From Hydractinia symbiolongicarpus (Eukaryota; Cnidaria; Hydrozoa; Anthoathecata; Hydractiniidae), in contig NC_079888.1 of assembly GCF_029227915.1 (NCBI RefSeq), positions 6,815,001 through 6,879,000 of the forward strand: 64,000 bases of DNA, read 5' to 3'. Position numbers and translations under genes: made by a program. The notes beneath the pieces are model-generated. The model was given only the letters and a program-made list of their open reading frames with translations. It searched no databases and was not told the DNA's origin. Numbering within the stretch: position 1 is the stretch's first letter; each line of letters starts with the position of its first letter. Below, piece by piece: positions 42,981-57,900 of the stretch.

Positions 42981-45900
42981 ATGTCAATATCACCAATTCC
43001 ACTTTCAAGTCTGAAGAAAGATTATCAAATAAAATCACAAATCAACAATTATTCGTATCACCTCTATGAATGTGTGTATTTACTTCGAGTAAAAAAATTT
43101 CAATGCGATATTGGAAACGAGTTGGAAGAACAAAGTATGTAATACAAACAGTAATAATATTTACACCTTTGTGTTGATGGACAAGTGGTATATTTTTATG
43201 TTTGTGAAAACTTTTAGTTTCATGTTAAACCAAGCATACCTTGATAAAATTAGTAATCTAAGAAATTTTAGCATTTCACCTATACAAAAAAGTTTTTTTT
43301 TTCGTTTATGGAGTGTGGCCCTCCCATTCTGAGTGTATAGCTGATTCATGTTTAATTTCGTTTTCTGATTCATATATTCTATATTTCTTCCATATCAGCA
43401 TATACTATTACTTTCTCAATACTTTTTTTAGACCAGATTGATATAAAAATTAGCAGTTTGTATGAAGGAAATGGACGAAGCCTTCTAGTCTTGGTTTGTT
43501 CAAATGGTTAGTTGCACGTGTAAAGCGTAAAGATTATTTAAGAAAATCTGTTACTAACAGTTAAAATTTTTGTTTTAAAGGTTCACTTTTACTGTATATG
43601 AGAGAAGATGAAGAGTGTCCAGTAACAAAACAACTCAACTGGTTTCAGGTACAACGTAATATACAGTAACAATAACATTATAGTCATGATACAGTTCCTA
43701 GTTTGACAATACAAAATTATTAATTGATGCTTGTAAACAGTGGTTCAGACATTTGAATGAGAAAATTATGTCAATTATGTATTAATGTTGTAAACCAACC
43801 AGTGTTTAGTTAATCCTATTTCAACAAACAGACATGTCTTACCAGTCTTTTGCTTTGCTTCCTTATTAGTCAGTAATTTAGAGCAGAAAAGTGTTTGACT
43901 GCTGTAATCAAATGCTGTCTTTTTTGTATGTCATTTTTCGTAAGTCTTTTATTAAAAAAATGGAGTTTTACCTGAATATATCAGATAGTATGTCAGTATA
44001 GGGTTATCCTAAATATTACGTCATTTTCCCCCAATATGTGCCTGTTTTTCATTATAGAGCGCTGCCTTTCCATTTCGGATCAGCACTTGATATAAGAGCA
44101 AATTTAATTTATGTAGAACCCATCAAAGAGGATTGTTGCATTATGTGTGGATCCTTTAAGAGGAGCTTGGATTTTGTGTGCATGCAAAGACTCCAGCTTG
44201 TATTTAATACCAGCACTTGCTCAGTTAAAGGTAACTTGACGTGGAAATTTTCTGCAATAAAAGTAGTTTGTGTTTTAGTTTGTAATTTTTTTTAATTTTA
44301 CTAGGATACAGTAAAATTGGTAAATGCGTCTCCGACATGGTCACAAACAGATTTGTCAAGAATTCCATTTTCTAAACCACCCAAAGGTATTTCAATAATG
44401 CTATGTGAAAAATTTAACATTACACATCTCTATTTCATGTTGCAGTAAATTTGACAGGAATTACATTTTGTGGATTTCCTGTTTTGGAATTAAATCTGTT
44501 GAAATTAACTTAGTGGCTATCCAGAGATTAGATCCCTATGTAAAAAGTTTTAAAAGTTTATAAACTATGATATTCGGACAAATGACTAATATTTCATTGG
44601 AAAAATGTTTAATTAAGAGAATTAATCCATTTATTTTGTGTTTCTCCTGCATTAAATTTTTGAGGTACCTGTTATGAAATCTGCATAAAATTTTACCTTG
44701 ACTTATCCTTACAGTATAATCCGAATGTAAGCTTCCACATATCCACAATTAACATGAATGTTTGCTTTCATAATTACATCGCTAAAAGATAAATAGATTC
44801 TGGAAACTTATTGTTGAAACAACAATAACCTGCGTGAGATAATCTTGGGAAAATTTTCAGTGCAGACTCTATAGAATTCACAAACAACAGCAATTAAAAA
44901 TATAAAAATAAACTTTACTGTACTATGAAGTGTACTGCAAAGCTAAAAATTTACTTAAAAACTATCAAAACAGGTTCGTAGAAGGATAATACAGCACTGT
45001 AGTTCGCTTGAAAACTGTCAAAATGGGATTGTGTAAGCCTAAAACAGCACCATAGGTTGCTTGAAAATTATCAAAACAAGTTTGTAAAAGGATAATACAG
45101 CACTGTAGTTTGCTCGAAAATTATCAAAACAGTACCATAGAAGGTAATATGGCGCCGTAGTTTACTTGAGAACTGTCAAAAAGGAACTATAGAAGGCTAA
45201 TGTGGTGTTATACTTCGCCTAAAGCCTTTTAAAACAGTACCTAGAAGGTTATTACAGTGCCGTATTAAATCTTACCTCTCACTCCCACATAGGTTAACTT
45301 AAAATGTTCATAAGATATTAGTATTGAACAATTTTGTTTCGCAAATAGGTATTGCAAAAACATCAATTTAACCTTAAATAGTCAGTCACTTCTCCGCCGC
45401 CATATTGAAATAGTTTTTTATTCAAACTTATTTAGAATTTAATACAATTTTGATGTCATGATGTTGCTCAGGGGTATGCTAGTTATATGAAAGGGCTGAG
45501 CGGTAGGGATTTTACAGCCGTTCGGTTATTTTCAGAAATTGCGAAATTAAAATGTCTTAGTTTGGTGAAAAGATTTTATACAACAGTGATCTAATAAGTC
45601 TTGCTCTCTGTATGATTTCTAGGAATAATTCTCTCAGACACTGTACCCTTTACTATGTAATTTGGAAAAATTTTTACCAATAGCCTTTTCCAACTGTGTG
45701 AAGATATATTTATTCACACTAGTTGACAATGATGCCTTTATCCATAAAAACGTGATTAACTAAAAATAGCCTGCATACATTTAGGAAAGCCTACATTCGT
45801 TTGAGGATTTAATTATTTATTCTTTCACTTAGGTCGACCTACATGTGTTGTATGGTGGCATACATTGGATGATAGAAACGTTGGTATTGTTGGTACAGAG

Positions 45901-48900
45901 GTAAGCACCATGTGTCTTATTTCACACCAATAAATTTTTGAAATAATCCCATTAAGGTCTTATATTTTGAATATATTTTAACTTGTGTATTCACTTTTCA
46001 TTTTAAGTCTGGAGAATTGATATTTCTTGACATCTCTCGACACCAAGAGATTACACGGACAGCTATCAAGGAGAAAATTGTAAAATTAGAACTCTCACAA
46101 GATATTAATGAACGAACTTCGTATGTACTTGTAAGTGAAAAATAGAATTTTTACGTTTAAATGTAACCTAAATAAGTCCATCTTAATGGAATCAAATACA
46201 TATGCACTTTTTATTGCATTTGTCTCTGGAAGTCATGAATCACTTTTTGTATTTAAGTTTGAATTAAGATCTAACTGAAAACAGTTCTGATAATGTTAAT
46301 GATACATTTATTTTACATGCATGAATTAAAAATAAAAAATAATACACCATTCTTTACAATACAACATTTCTATTCATTGTCATTGTAAACAAACTTTAAC
46401 AGGCTAATCGTTAAATAACTGTAATCATAATTTTTACATGTAGATTTACACTGTAAAAAATTGGACATTGCAACTTTTGTTGGAACAGCCATCAAAATCA
46501 GCAGAGTTTAACCCACCCTCAAGTTTGACACAAGCGTATGATATGGGGTATGACATGGTGGCAGACTGCAATGTTGATTCAATTTTATTTACGACACGCA
46601 TTGAAAATAAAGAAGAAATACAGCTGACAAATAGAACAGAAGTAACAATTCTATTTCATTGTCTGCTGTAAATACTTAATTAAGCCCCCAGGACAGGACT
46701 CAAAATTTCAAATATCTACAAAAACAATTTTTTTGTTCTGTTAATTTTCACAAACAAAAGATAGTTTCTGAAGGTTTAGTTCCTGGTAATGTCCTTTATG
46801 CTACTGACATCGATACACATTTTTTACCCTTATCATTACTTGTACTGATATCAACGTTTTCCTGTCCTGAATTGTCGCTTTTGTGAGTTGCTAAAGTAAT
46901 AAGCTTAACCTGGAATGCTCCTCACGTCCTGCCTCTCATTGAAATTTTAAATAATTTTATTTCTATGAAACATTAATATATGTTATATAATATTGGTTAT
47001 AAGGGATCTACTTTTTATTTTTACTGCGACATTGTTTGACTTTTAGCGCCTCTTATCCGATCTCCTTGACTTAACAACGCAAAATATTTTACACCTTCAA
47101 CGTTAAAATCATCTCGTTAAATTCTTATGTTTTTGTTTATTTTTATGTTTTGCTTTTTTGCCGGCGCTTGTGAATAGATTGTTCATTGTTTTTTTTATCC
47201 AAAAGAGGTTTAAAAAAACTCAGGTGTGACGTGCAAAGGAACAGAAGAAGTAATGAACTTATAAAGACTATTAAGTCTTTTCACATTCAGAATGATTCAG
47301 TTTCCTTTTAATAGTTATTATATAACCAGTATGGCAACGGAACAACTGTTACCTGAAATTTTTGCAGGGGCTTATTGTTGGAAGTAATTCTGACAGTGGA
47401 CAGGAGGATCTCATTTAAATATACTTGAAAAACACCAGATTACAATATCAGATTAATTTTTTGTAACTGTTTGAAGAAAAATTCAAAACAAGGTTGAATT
47501 CAAAAGGAAAACGTCTTTTTAAAATGTTTTTTCCAGTCAGTAGCTAGGACGGTTGCTGACTCAACTCAATTAAACTCCTACTTTTTAATTCATGGCCTGC
47601 CTGTACTATTTAGCTGGTAGTGATTTGAATAAAAAAATAGTGTGCCTAACATGCATCATTTGTGAGTGCAAAACAATTTTTAACAAAGTCAAATTTTGTA
47701 AATAAATAAGTAATAACATGCTACATTTATTTATTTCCAAACAGCAGACCTGATGTATATATCACAGCAGTGAGTGTTGCCATTCACGATAGTCTGAATG
47801 GCCACCCAACGTACATAAAGCGTAAAGATCATAAGGTCTTAGTGAAACGATTTGTGGAGGAACTGAAAAGAGACACACTCTCATTGTCACAGAAGTAGAG
47901 AGAATGTACCCAAAACTTGTTGACTTCAATATGCTTCCGGTCAAAACTCAGGATGCATGAAGCAAATGATTTGTCTTTAATGATTAAAAGCACTTAAACA
48001 TCTTGTTGACATTATGCTTTGTATTTTTTTATTTTATTTGTATGTTGTGATTTGTGTTGACAATAACGTAATAAATTGACATTTGTAAAGACGTATTGCA
48101 TTGGGTATGAACTGCTGGTGTTTTTATGCCCCAAAGTTTTATTAATGAGTACAGAAGGTTAGAAACAAGGAATAATTGCATTTTATGATAACTAAAGTTG
48201 ACATATTGGTTGATTAATAGAATTGATTAAGAAGATACAAAAGTATAAAATATAATGTGAAGAATAATGTTATTATTTTTAGGTCCTTCCACAAGATTTT
48301 AAATACTGCATTCATCACATCAATGATAGTGCCCTTATTGGAAAACATGACACAAAGTATAATGCTTTGGAAATTTTCAGTGACATTAGGCGTGTTCCAG
48401 AATATGTTTATCATGTCACACCAAATTGTATTGATTTGCTTTTGTGTGAAAACTTCATGTTCACTGTCACCAAGAACGACAATCAGGTTAGCCAATTTTT
48501 TTTATCCACTATTATTATATTATTCAAATTAGTACTCTCTGTTCCTGGATTCTAATGTTGAATATTTATGTATTATCAATTGCTTGTTAACAAGTCTTTT
48601 CACTAGCATTTTGACAAGTCTCTAGAAAAAACAAAATTTTTACAAACAAATTACATAATTGGTTTTTGATGGGAAATAACATATTCAAAGAAATCACTTT
48701 CAAAATCATCACTATGTTAATCAGTGTGTTTTTATAATAAAAATAAGCTGTGGTGTTAAATGTTTTATCATATAGTAATCTGTTTGTAAGTATAGCCTAC
48801 AAAACTGACAAATTAAATTGCCATGCTCCGTTGCCCTTGAAACGTCAATCACTTGAATTTTAAGTGAAATGGACTTACATGAGCTCCCATTGTTGTTAGT

Positions 48901-51900
48901 TCTATTAGCTTATTTATGATATGCTATAAGGATAATCAAACTTTAATATTAGTTTGTCTGGATATAAAAATAAAGGGTTACATTAACTGGTGACAGTTTG
49001 TTATAAAAATAAGGTAATAGTGTTATAACAAGTCTCTTATTATAACATTTATGTTTTCATTTTGTTATTAAATTAACATTGTTATCATACCTACAATTTT
49101 TGATGTATATGAATAGTAGATTATGCAATATACCAAGGAAAAGTTTTGTGACTTTCAAAAAATTGAGTAGGTTAATAAACTTTAATTATTGTTTGAAGAC
49201 ATTAAAATGTCCATTGAATTATCCAACTCATAAAAATGTGTTGAAGTAGTAGATTGTTTGTTTTTCCAGTTTATTTTATCAGACTATAAAATAAATTCAA
49301 ATAAACAGCAGCTTTCGTATGGTGCATGGTGGAATGTTTTAATGATGACTGGCAATTTTAAACACTTCGGACTGTTACTATATGTGCAACAAAAACCACC
49401 AGTATTTATTGTTTTTAGATTTCTTTAAATGTTGTATCTCGTCAACTGTCAGCTACCTCATTTAACAGACAGGGATTAAAGGTATATAATATTTCAGTAA
49501 AGATTGGTCCAATTAAATACTTTCTACAGCAGGATAACTTGAACTGGTTACACAAATGTTACTTTCAGTTTCAATATCGGTGGTACTGTAGAAGGGTATT
49601 TTTGATACAGTTAAAGTCTGGAAATTTTAAGTATATGTATTGTGTTTTTTCGAAATACTAGTTTAATGGTTTACTGCAAATAAGTGTACAATAGTGTTTA
49701 TTAGCAGTTTACTATGTATTTCTAGAAGCCAGACCCATCACGAAAAGCAGAAATTCAAATGTTCAAACTTTTACCTGGTGAAGAGTTTTTGAACTGTTAC
49801 AAAGTGCATTTTAAAAGACCAGTTAGCTGGAAGGATTTGTTTCCACACAAAGATGGTTACAAAGATGAGTGTCATCTTTCTTCGTTTTTCATTGTAACAA
49901 AAGATGGGGTTTTAGAATGTAGACCTTGGTATGTTGCATGTTGAATTTCATAATTTGTTTGTTTGTTTGTTTGATGCTATGCTACTTACTCATTTCTTAA
50001 TGTTTTTGTTTGTGATTACGAACAAAATATATTTAAAGATTTTATTTTGAAATTTCTTGTCAGTGTTCCTATTATTGAGGGTTTCTTAAACGTAATCAGC
50101 TACAAGATAGACCATCAAATAATGTCTGGGTACAGTATCTCATTTTTTAAGCCTATATATTATAAATTTTGCCATCTCACATCTAGGAAGGGAGTATAGA
50201 ATTAAACATGAATCTGCACTATAGCAAATCTTTAAATTTTTGTTGATGAGAAAATAATGTGACAGATAGTTTACAATCATGGTCTATGAAACATCTTGCA
50301 CACGTTTTATTCTCTTGATGTCCAGAAACACTGTTTGATGCTGCACCTTTATGTACGCATGTTGTTCTATATTTTGATTTTCTTGGTTTAGCATTTCTCC
50401 TGAGCACTATTTCACAGAACTGGCAGCAAAAACAGGTATTGAAGTTGCAGAAAAAATTGGTGTCACCTTGGATTTAAACATATCTTTATTGTGTGAGGTA
50501 TGTTATGCTTTGCTTTGATTCTTAGGATATAGTGATAAATCCCTTAATAGTACTAATTTTGCAGTAGAATCAATATTTAATCAATAAAACCTTCATATGA
50601 TCTTTTGGTTATGGTTTTGTCAACACTGGTTTTTTGTGTATTTAAATGAAATTATGGGCTTTTTCATTTTTGATTGTGCAGTGTGTAATGTTTTAGCCTG
50701 AATAAGCATAAATAATATTTTTTCAATAATATTTTTAGTTTCTTGCTGATAAATTGATTAGAGAAAAAGAGATACAAACAGCTGTTAAATTTTACAACCG
50801 ATCAAAGGTAGTATATATTTTTTTATTGTACATAGAAACAAATACCCAGGGTCAAGAAAGCAGGCCTGTTGTTTGAGTTGTTGTTTATTAATATTTAAAA
50901 GTTTCATAGGTCAGAAAATTTTTGTAAATGATTTAAAATGAAGGAATATTGTTGATTAATGACGTGCAGGATAACTAAAGAGGCTAAATGAAGTATCAAA
51001 AAAATTATTCATGCAAACTTTTGTCTTGTCAATAACAACTTTGACACAGCCATCAGCAATTACAACTAGCCTATAAGTCCTCACATCAAACTTCTAATTT
51101 TAAATAGAAATTTTATTTTGGGAAATGGTTGAAGGCGAAAACAGAAATTTGTGTTTCCCATTTCAAAAATTTATACACTTCGAACTGGTATATTTAGCTG
51201 GATGGTTAAGTAACATGATGTCTAGAATCTTAATATTGAAATTAAAAACACTAGTTGTTAGGCCATGGAAAATTCACGGGTTCGCCCGTCCTTTTTTACC
51301 GCATTGCGTGCTTCTCGCTATTGCGCAGCTAAGCTACCATTTTGTGTGACAGACAGACAGACGTATACAGGTATTATAATATAGATTTCTTTATTCATAG
51401 TGTCCAGCTATCAAACGTGCTACTCAGTTGGTGGAGTTCTCAAATGTTACAGAAAGTTTGATTTACATAAAACAGGTAGCTATTATTACTATTATGTGAA
51501 ATTAAAGTAACGCACTGTACTATTTGTTAAAATATAGGACATGGTTTTGTAGATAACATCTAAACATATTCTAATAAAACCAGAAAGAAAAAACCACGAA
51601 GAAATTTTTCCATATTTGTGCTAAAATTTCAGGTGTTGAAGAAACAACCAACTAGTTTATCTGCAAAGGAACGAAAACAACTTTCCAACATGACAATTTT
51701 ATGCTATGTTGAGCAGGTATTACTTTTGGCATTATTATAAACAGGGTTCAGACAGACCCTGGAAAATCCGGAAAAAAGGTTCTTTTTTAGAAAATTTCTG
51801 GGAAACCCAGGGAAAATTTTTTTTCTTCCCAATTCAGGGAAATCTCTGGGGATTTTTTTTGTCAGCTTTGCCACCTTTTTACGCCCTAATTCTGTTTAAA

Positions 51901-54900
51901 TCTAAAGTAATTTTTAAGATTTTTAAATGGCTTATAATTTTACCTATTCACGATCCCCAGCTCTAATATTCTGGCTATGGCAAGCTATGTACTGTTTTCA
52001 ACAAATTTAATTTTGGTAAATGAGTTTTGAAAATGAGTCTTATACCCGCATATGCTATTCAACTCTTACATGTTATATGATATTTGTTTTTATTAACTAT
52101 CCCTGTCCCTGCAGAAGACATTTTTAAGATACTGTAATTTTTACTGCACTCGTTCATATTTTGTTTTAGTTTTCTAATTCTCATTGTTGGCAACTGACTG
52201 ATGTTTTCTTCCTATATTTGAAAAGTTTTTACAAACCATATTTTGTTTATTACACTTACAACTCATGTTTATATTGTTAGATTTTGTTTTAAACAATTTG
52301 TTAAAGTAACAAGATTTATATTTGACATTAACGTTTTCTACTTATATTTGCTCAGGGAAAAAAGGTACCAAAACCAGGTCTTTTTCAGGGGAAAATGCCT
52401 TCAAAACGAGTAAAAACTCAGGGAAACACAGGGATTTATTTTGTCAGCCTTTGTCTGAACCCTGTATAAAAGAATATTTTATCAATGCAACCTGATAATT
52501 TTTTAATACATTTTTTTAGGCACTTGAAAGTCAAAGATCAGGAACGTTCTCTAAAAATTTAGCAGATTCTTTCAAGTATTGTTGTTTTTGTTGTTTTTTA
52601 CGCTCATGTTTGTTATCGTAATTTTTAATTTAAATTTTTTAATTTAACAACTTTGTACAGTAGTTTTAAAGTTTCTAGTAAGTTTAAAAGTAAGTAAAGG
52701 GAAGTTTTATCGTCCTTGGAGATTTCATCCTAACAGCTGCCTCTTCCTCCCCTCCGATTGCAAAATGTTACATTAGCGGTAGGGATATACGTATAGCATT
52801 GCTCTAACTTGATTGCCTGTCACACAAGCCGATTAGTGGTTAGTAGATGGCACCAAATGGTCTGACAACACTACATTTAAAGTGCGCCTAAGTGGGGACT
52901 CAAACCTAAAACCTTATGATTACAAGCCGAATGCCCTGCCACTACACCATCTCCGCCCTGATTTTATTGGAACTGCATTGCTCTGTTTATTTTTAGATCA
53001 TTTATCTATGATAATTTTGATTATGATGAGCAACTGGCCATGGATTTACTTGCTTCATATGGCTTGATTGATAATTTGTTTGAAGTGGCAAAGGTTAGCA
53101 AAAATCCTATAGCATGCTTTTGTGCAACGTGTTTTAAAATTTTAAAATGTTGATTCTAATGAATAACTTTTATTGTATATGACAGTGAAGGAACTTGCTC
53201 TGATTATTTTATTGATCTCTTCACAATTTCCCTATTAATTAGTGTTTTTAAAGTATTCTTAACAATTTTATATAAATAAGTTTTTGGTGTATAAATTGCC
53301 CATCACTATTACTTGTTTAAGCATAAAAACAGTTTACTTGCTACATATGGGTCAAACCTTACTGTTTCACGTAATAAGAGATTCCTATGATAGTTTATTC
53401 TTTTTTATTGTCTCTACTTGATATTTGGAGTATGTTTGCATCAAGTATAAATTATGACTGGGTTTTAATATTGAATGATTTGTATTTTTTGTTACAGACA
53501 CGAGGTAGAATAAGTGATGCGTTGGATAAACTGTCTTCTTGTGGTTTATTTATGTTAACTCGAACTGTGCAGCACATGCTTTTGGATTGTGGTTATGGAG
53601 ATGTCATATGCAAAGCTTCCAACGGTAAAAGCTTTATATGTTTTATGCTTTTCCACACTACACAATCAAATATGAAGCCTTAAGTAGGTAGCCTATATTC
53701 CACATTTTGTTTTTTTTATAAGCAACAAGTTGAGATTTGAGTTTTTTTATAGGGGCTAAAGTTGAGATTTGAGTAAAAAGCCTAAGCTGAAGAATTGAGT
53801 AGGGTGATAATTTAAAGTTTAGCAACCTATGTCTAAATCTGAATAATCTTAAAACTTAAAAAAAAATATAAAGAATGAAAAGTCTTTTTCTATGAATAAA
53901 AACATCAAAATAAAGTTAAAATAAGGTTAAGATATCCTCTTACTAACAAACGAGACTAGAAAATTTATTGAAATGTTGAAACTTCATGAATATTTAGCTT
54001 AACTTCTTAGCAACTGGGACAGAAATAAAACTGATGTTGCTTATATAAAAAAGACTTCACTGTTTTCTCATACATAGCATATTTTTTCAATATAATCTTT
54101 TTTCTGTTTTAAGGTGTGTTCATACAACACATGAAACCAGAAGATGCAGCGAAATTTCTCTTAGCTCAGGTAAAAATAAACATTTTAAATATTTCTCTGC
54201 TAATACTATCCTCTCTCTTATTTTATTATATGTCATTTTAATTTTAATTGTCATTTGTAAGTAGTGTCATCTGGATAATCATTTGTAGGGATAATATTTA
54301 TAAGCAAGTTGTTATTAGCCTGATGTAACAAAGAAGTTTATCAACATTGTGTCTCGATTACTACTGAAAGTAGAAGAATCGACACTGCTTCAAATTGCAA
54401 GAGTATTTGATCCATCGAGACAATTTATTAAACCAATCCTTGAGAAAGTGGATTCTAACAGAAGAAAAAGGTAATTTGTATCCATCTTGCCATATTTAGC
54501 TTGTTTATATAATTGTCCATAGTCATGTTGTTTTCTTTTCTTATTGTAACCAGATTGCATTAAAAGTGTATCTCAGTTGTAATTTGTGCAAATAAAATAT
54601 CTTGTTCTAAAAAAAATATATCTGTCATCTTTGTAAATTTGTGTATGTGCTGTACAGTATACAATAATTTTTCATATGGTAAAATGATTTCGCCTTGCAC
54701 TCTGATTGGACTGGATATATTGTCTCACCAGTTTTATAGATATTATATAAGGGACAGGTTTAACACACAAAAAAATGTTATGGAATTACGGATAAAATAT
54801 GTTTAATCTATGAAATATTGTTTAGTGTAGCATCTTTTTAAATTTATTTTTCTTTAGATCAAATTCATCTTTATCGCTTAACTCTACAACATCAACGATC

Positions 54901-57900
54901 GTCGTAAGTTGTTGCACAATTTTATTTCCTTCCAAATGTCATTGCATTTTTGACTTTGAGAACAAAGTTTTTAATTTTAATCATCTTTAAAATATTTCAG
55001 GCCCTAAATATATATGATCGACATCTTAAAATTCTTAAATTTTATTTGCATCTCCAGAGTTTATATTAGAAGTATAAAGTCAATTCGCAATTTGCTGACT
55101 ATAGAGAAACCACCTTACAGCTGTGGCCTGGAAGCACTATAGACCACTTTCCATTCATCCCTTGCCCCTTATTTTGTTACAACAAACATTATAGAGATAG
55201 GTGATACGAACGATAGATGAAAAATGAAATTCCTAATTTTAACATTGTCTTTGTAGAATGATTCACCAATTACGAATTGCGACCTGCTAATTTAAACCCT
55301 CATTGCTGCATTATTTCTTTTTTAATAAATAACACTTTGACTGCATAAATATGTTTGAATTTTTTGTTATGCAGGATGATCCAACTTTACCAACCACTTC
55401 AGATATTATTGTTGTTTTTTTAAAATCCATCATTGCATTGAACTCAAGAAGAAAGGGAACAGCACTACCTGATCTGTATGTATTTTTCATAGTTATCATT
55501 TTCATATGGTATGTACTGTAAAAATAGCAATTGAGATCAATTGTTTTTAGTTTGTCACTGCAAGTGTCGTAGATTTACTTTTTTTAAAGTATTCACTCCT
55601 CTCAAGGTTAGCCACTGGACTTTAAAGTCACACTATAGTGGTTAGACTACTACATGGAGAAGAGATGCGTTTTTCCTTAATATTTCCTATAGTCAAACCT
55701 CCAGAATCAGTCATCATTTTCACCTGAAGCACACTTAAAAACAATATTAGGCAAATCAAGCTTAAGATAACGCTTTTAGCACACCTAAATTTTATAACGG
55801 CCATGAGTGCGGTTGGATTTTTTTTCTGAGCATAATAGTGAAAGTTAAACTTTTTATATGTTACATGTCTTGTGTTTGTTTATTTAGAAAGTTGATTTCA
55901 AGACATCTTTCTGGTCAATTAAGTTGGTCAAATTCAATCTACATGCGTGTAAGTGTGACACTTGTCGCGGTTATATCTTTTACACCTCGTCCTAAAGCAG
56001 ATATTCCAAAAGCCTGCAGTCAAATTTCAAATTTGGTTAGACAAAGCTTAATTTTTTATTTTTAGTCGGATAGTATGGGTAGCAACGAGCTGCTTGTATC
56101 AGAGATGTCGCGTGTTAAGGTGGCGTGTGGACGTCACCATCTTGCATTTGTGACTGGTGATAAAGAATTGTACACATGGGGAAGAGCAAGCTTTGGAAGG
56201 TACGCTACGGTTTTTGGAAATACTTGAAAAACTAGAAAAAATGTTTTGGAAAAGTGCTGATTTATTTTTTATTTTGTATTAGAGCTAATTATCTTAAAGG
56301 GAACCCAAGGTATAAAATGATGTTGGACTTATATTATAGAGCTTAAAAAGTTAGCTAAAAAGTCTTTTTAAATTTTTTAAAAAGCTTTTTTTTGTCTCAA
56401 GATATTCACATTTAAAGAATTTCAGATTTAATTATGATGCATAAATTATGATTTCATATTTCAGTAATAGCAAATTTTGACATTATGCAGCATAATCTAA
56501 AATTCTTTAAATTTGAATATCGTAAGAACGAAAAGAGCTTTTTAAAAAATTTAAAAATACTTGCTAGCTAACTTTTTAAGCTCTATAATATAAGTCCAAC
56601 ATCATTTTGTACCTTGGGTTCCCTTTAAGAAAATAAACAATTGCTAAATAAAGAAAGAGAAATAATTTTCTTGGGTGTACGAACTTATGTCCTGCATTTA
56701 TTAGCACAGGGCATGAATTTCATTCTGTATTTCATCTTATTTGTGTTTTTGGCAATCTAGTTACTATGTGGAAGAGTCCACCTTAAGCATAAGTTTCGAA
56801 CCATTCTTAACCTGACAGATGGACTTTCATGTGCTACAAATTCTTATTTAGATTAGGTCACGGTGATCTTGTTGAAGAACGGTCCATCAGTCAACCAATG
56901 AGAGTAGAGAGTCTTCACATGCACGGGTAAGTTTTCATTAAACTCACTAGTATGCAGATCATGTTTCATCTTACGGTAGCGTCCATCATAATATTAACAC
57001 ACACCAATTTAGAGACGATTAGCGTCATATATGCAGGGTGAAAGTCTCTAAGAAATAACTCTTTAATTTGCACAATAAACTTGAATTCCACAGCAAAAAA
57101 ACTTGTTATGGTTTTGCAGCGGTATGGTCAATCACGAAGAAAGCAAATTCTCATTAAGATTTCGGATGTATCAGAAATCTTATTTAAATGAGCGGTTGTT
57201 TCCTTCTTCTTCTTCTCCTTCTCCTTGTCCTTCATTTTAACCGATTGCCGTAACGTCACGACATCCTGACCCCATGACCTAGCGCTACGCCGGCTGTGTG
57301 CGTACCTTGATATTCGTGAAATTGGCAAAAAGTAAAGACTGCGTTACGAATTTAATCACAAATATTGTTATAGACTGTTGTTTTAATATTATTTGATGAG
57401 CTATGCTAGATACTTCTTCAAATTTTCGTTTCCAGTTATGTTTTTAACAAGCTCTAGGGGTTAAGGTACAAGTCGTTTCTTTCGAGGGACCAATTTTGAC
57501 GCCATATTTGTTATACTCGCCTTTTTCACCAACCTGTAAATCAAAATTTTTTTGAGGGAAGAGGAATATTTGGTTCGGTCAGTATAATTATTTAACTGCC
57601 TAAATTTCAGTTCTATCAGCGTTTAGGATATTCTCTTCATTGTGTCTATGTTTTCACATATGGAGATGAAAATATCATCACGTTTTCTAGCCATGTGTTA
57701 ATCTGAAACAAAACAATTTCAAGATTTTAGCTAGCTAACATAGATTTCAAGGCAGCATCCTGCTGAAGTCAGCTAGCTGTAGCTAGCCTTATTTATTCTT
57801 ATTATTTTAAAGTTTACTATTATTTATTTTTATGTTGGGGTTGTGGCTTTCTTCTAGCTAGCTCTTTAGCTACTTCTGTCGGAAGAGTAAAAGGAGCCAA

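Noticed and set aside
48214-48555. Overlapping 91- and 93-codon frames on both strands
   Set aside because: Shadows of the real exon 48283-48486, whose frame reads 'VLPQDFKYCIHHINDSALIG'.
57128-57328. 66-codon frame with Lys/Glu run on the minus strand
   Set aside because: Caused by a (TTC)n tract; no motif and no splice support.
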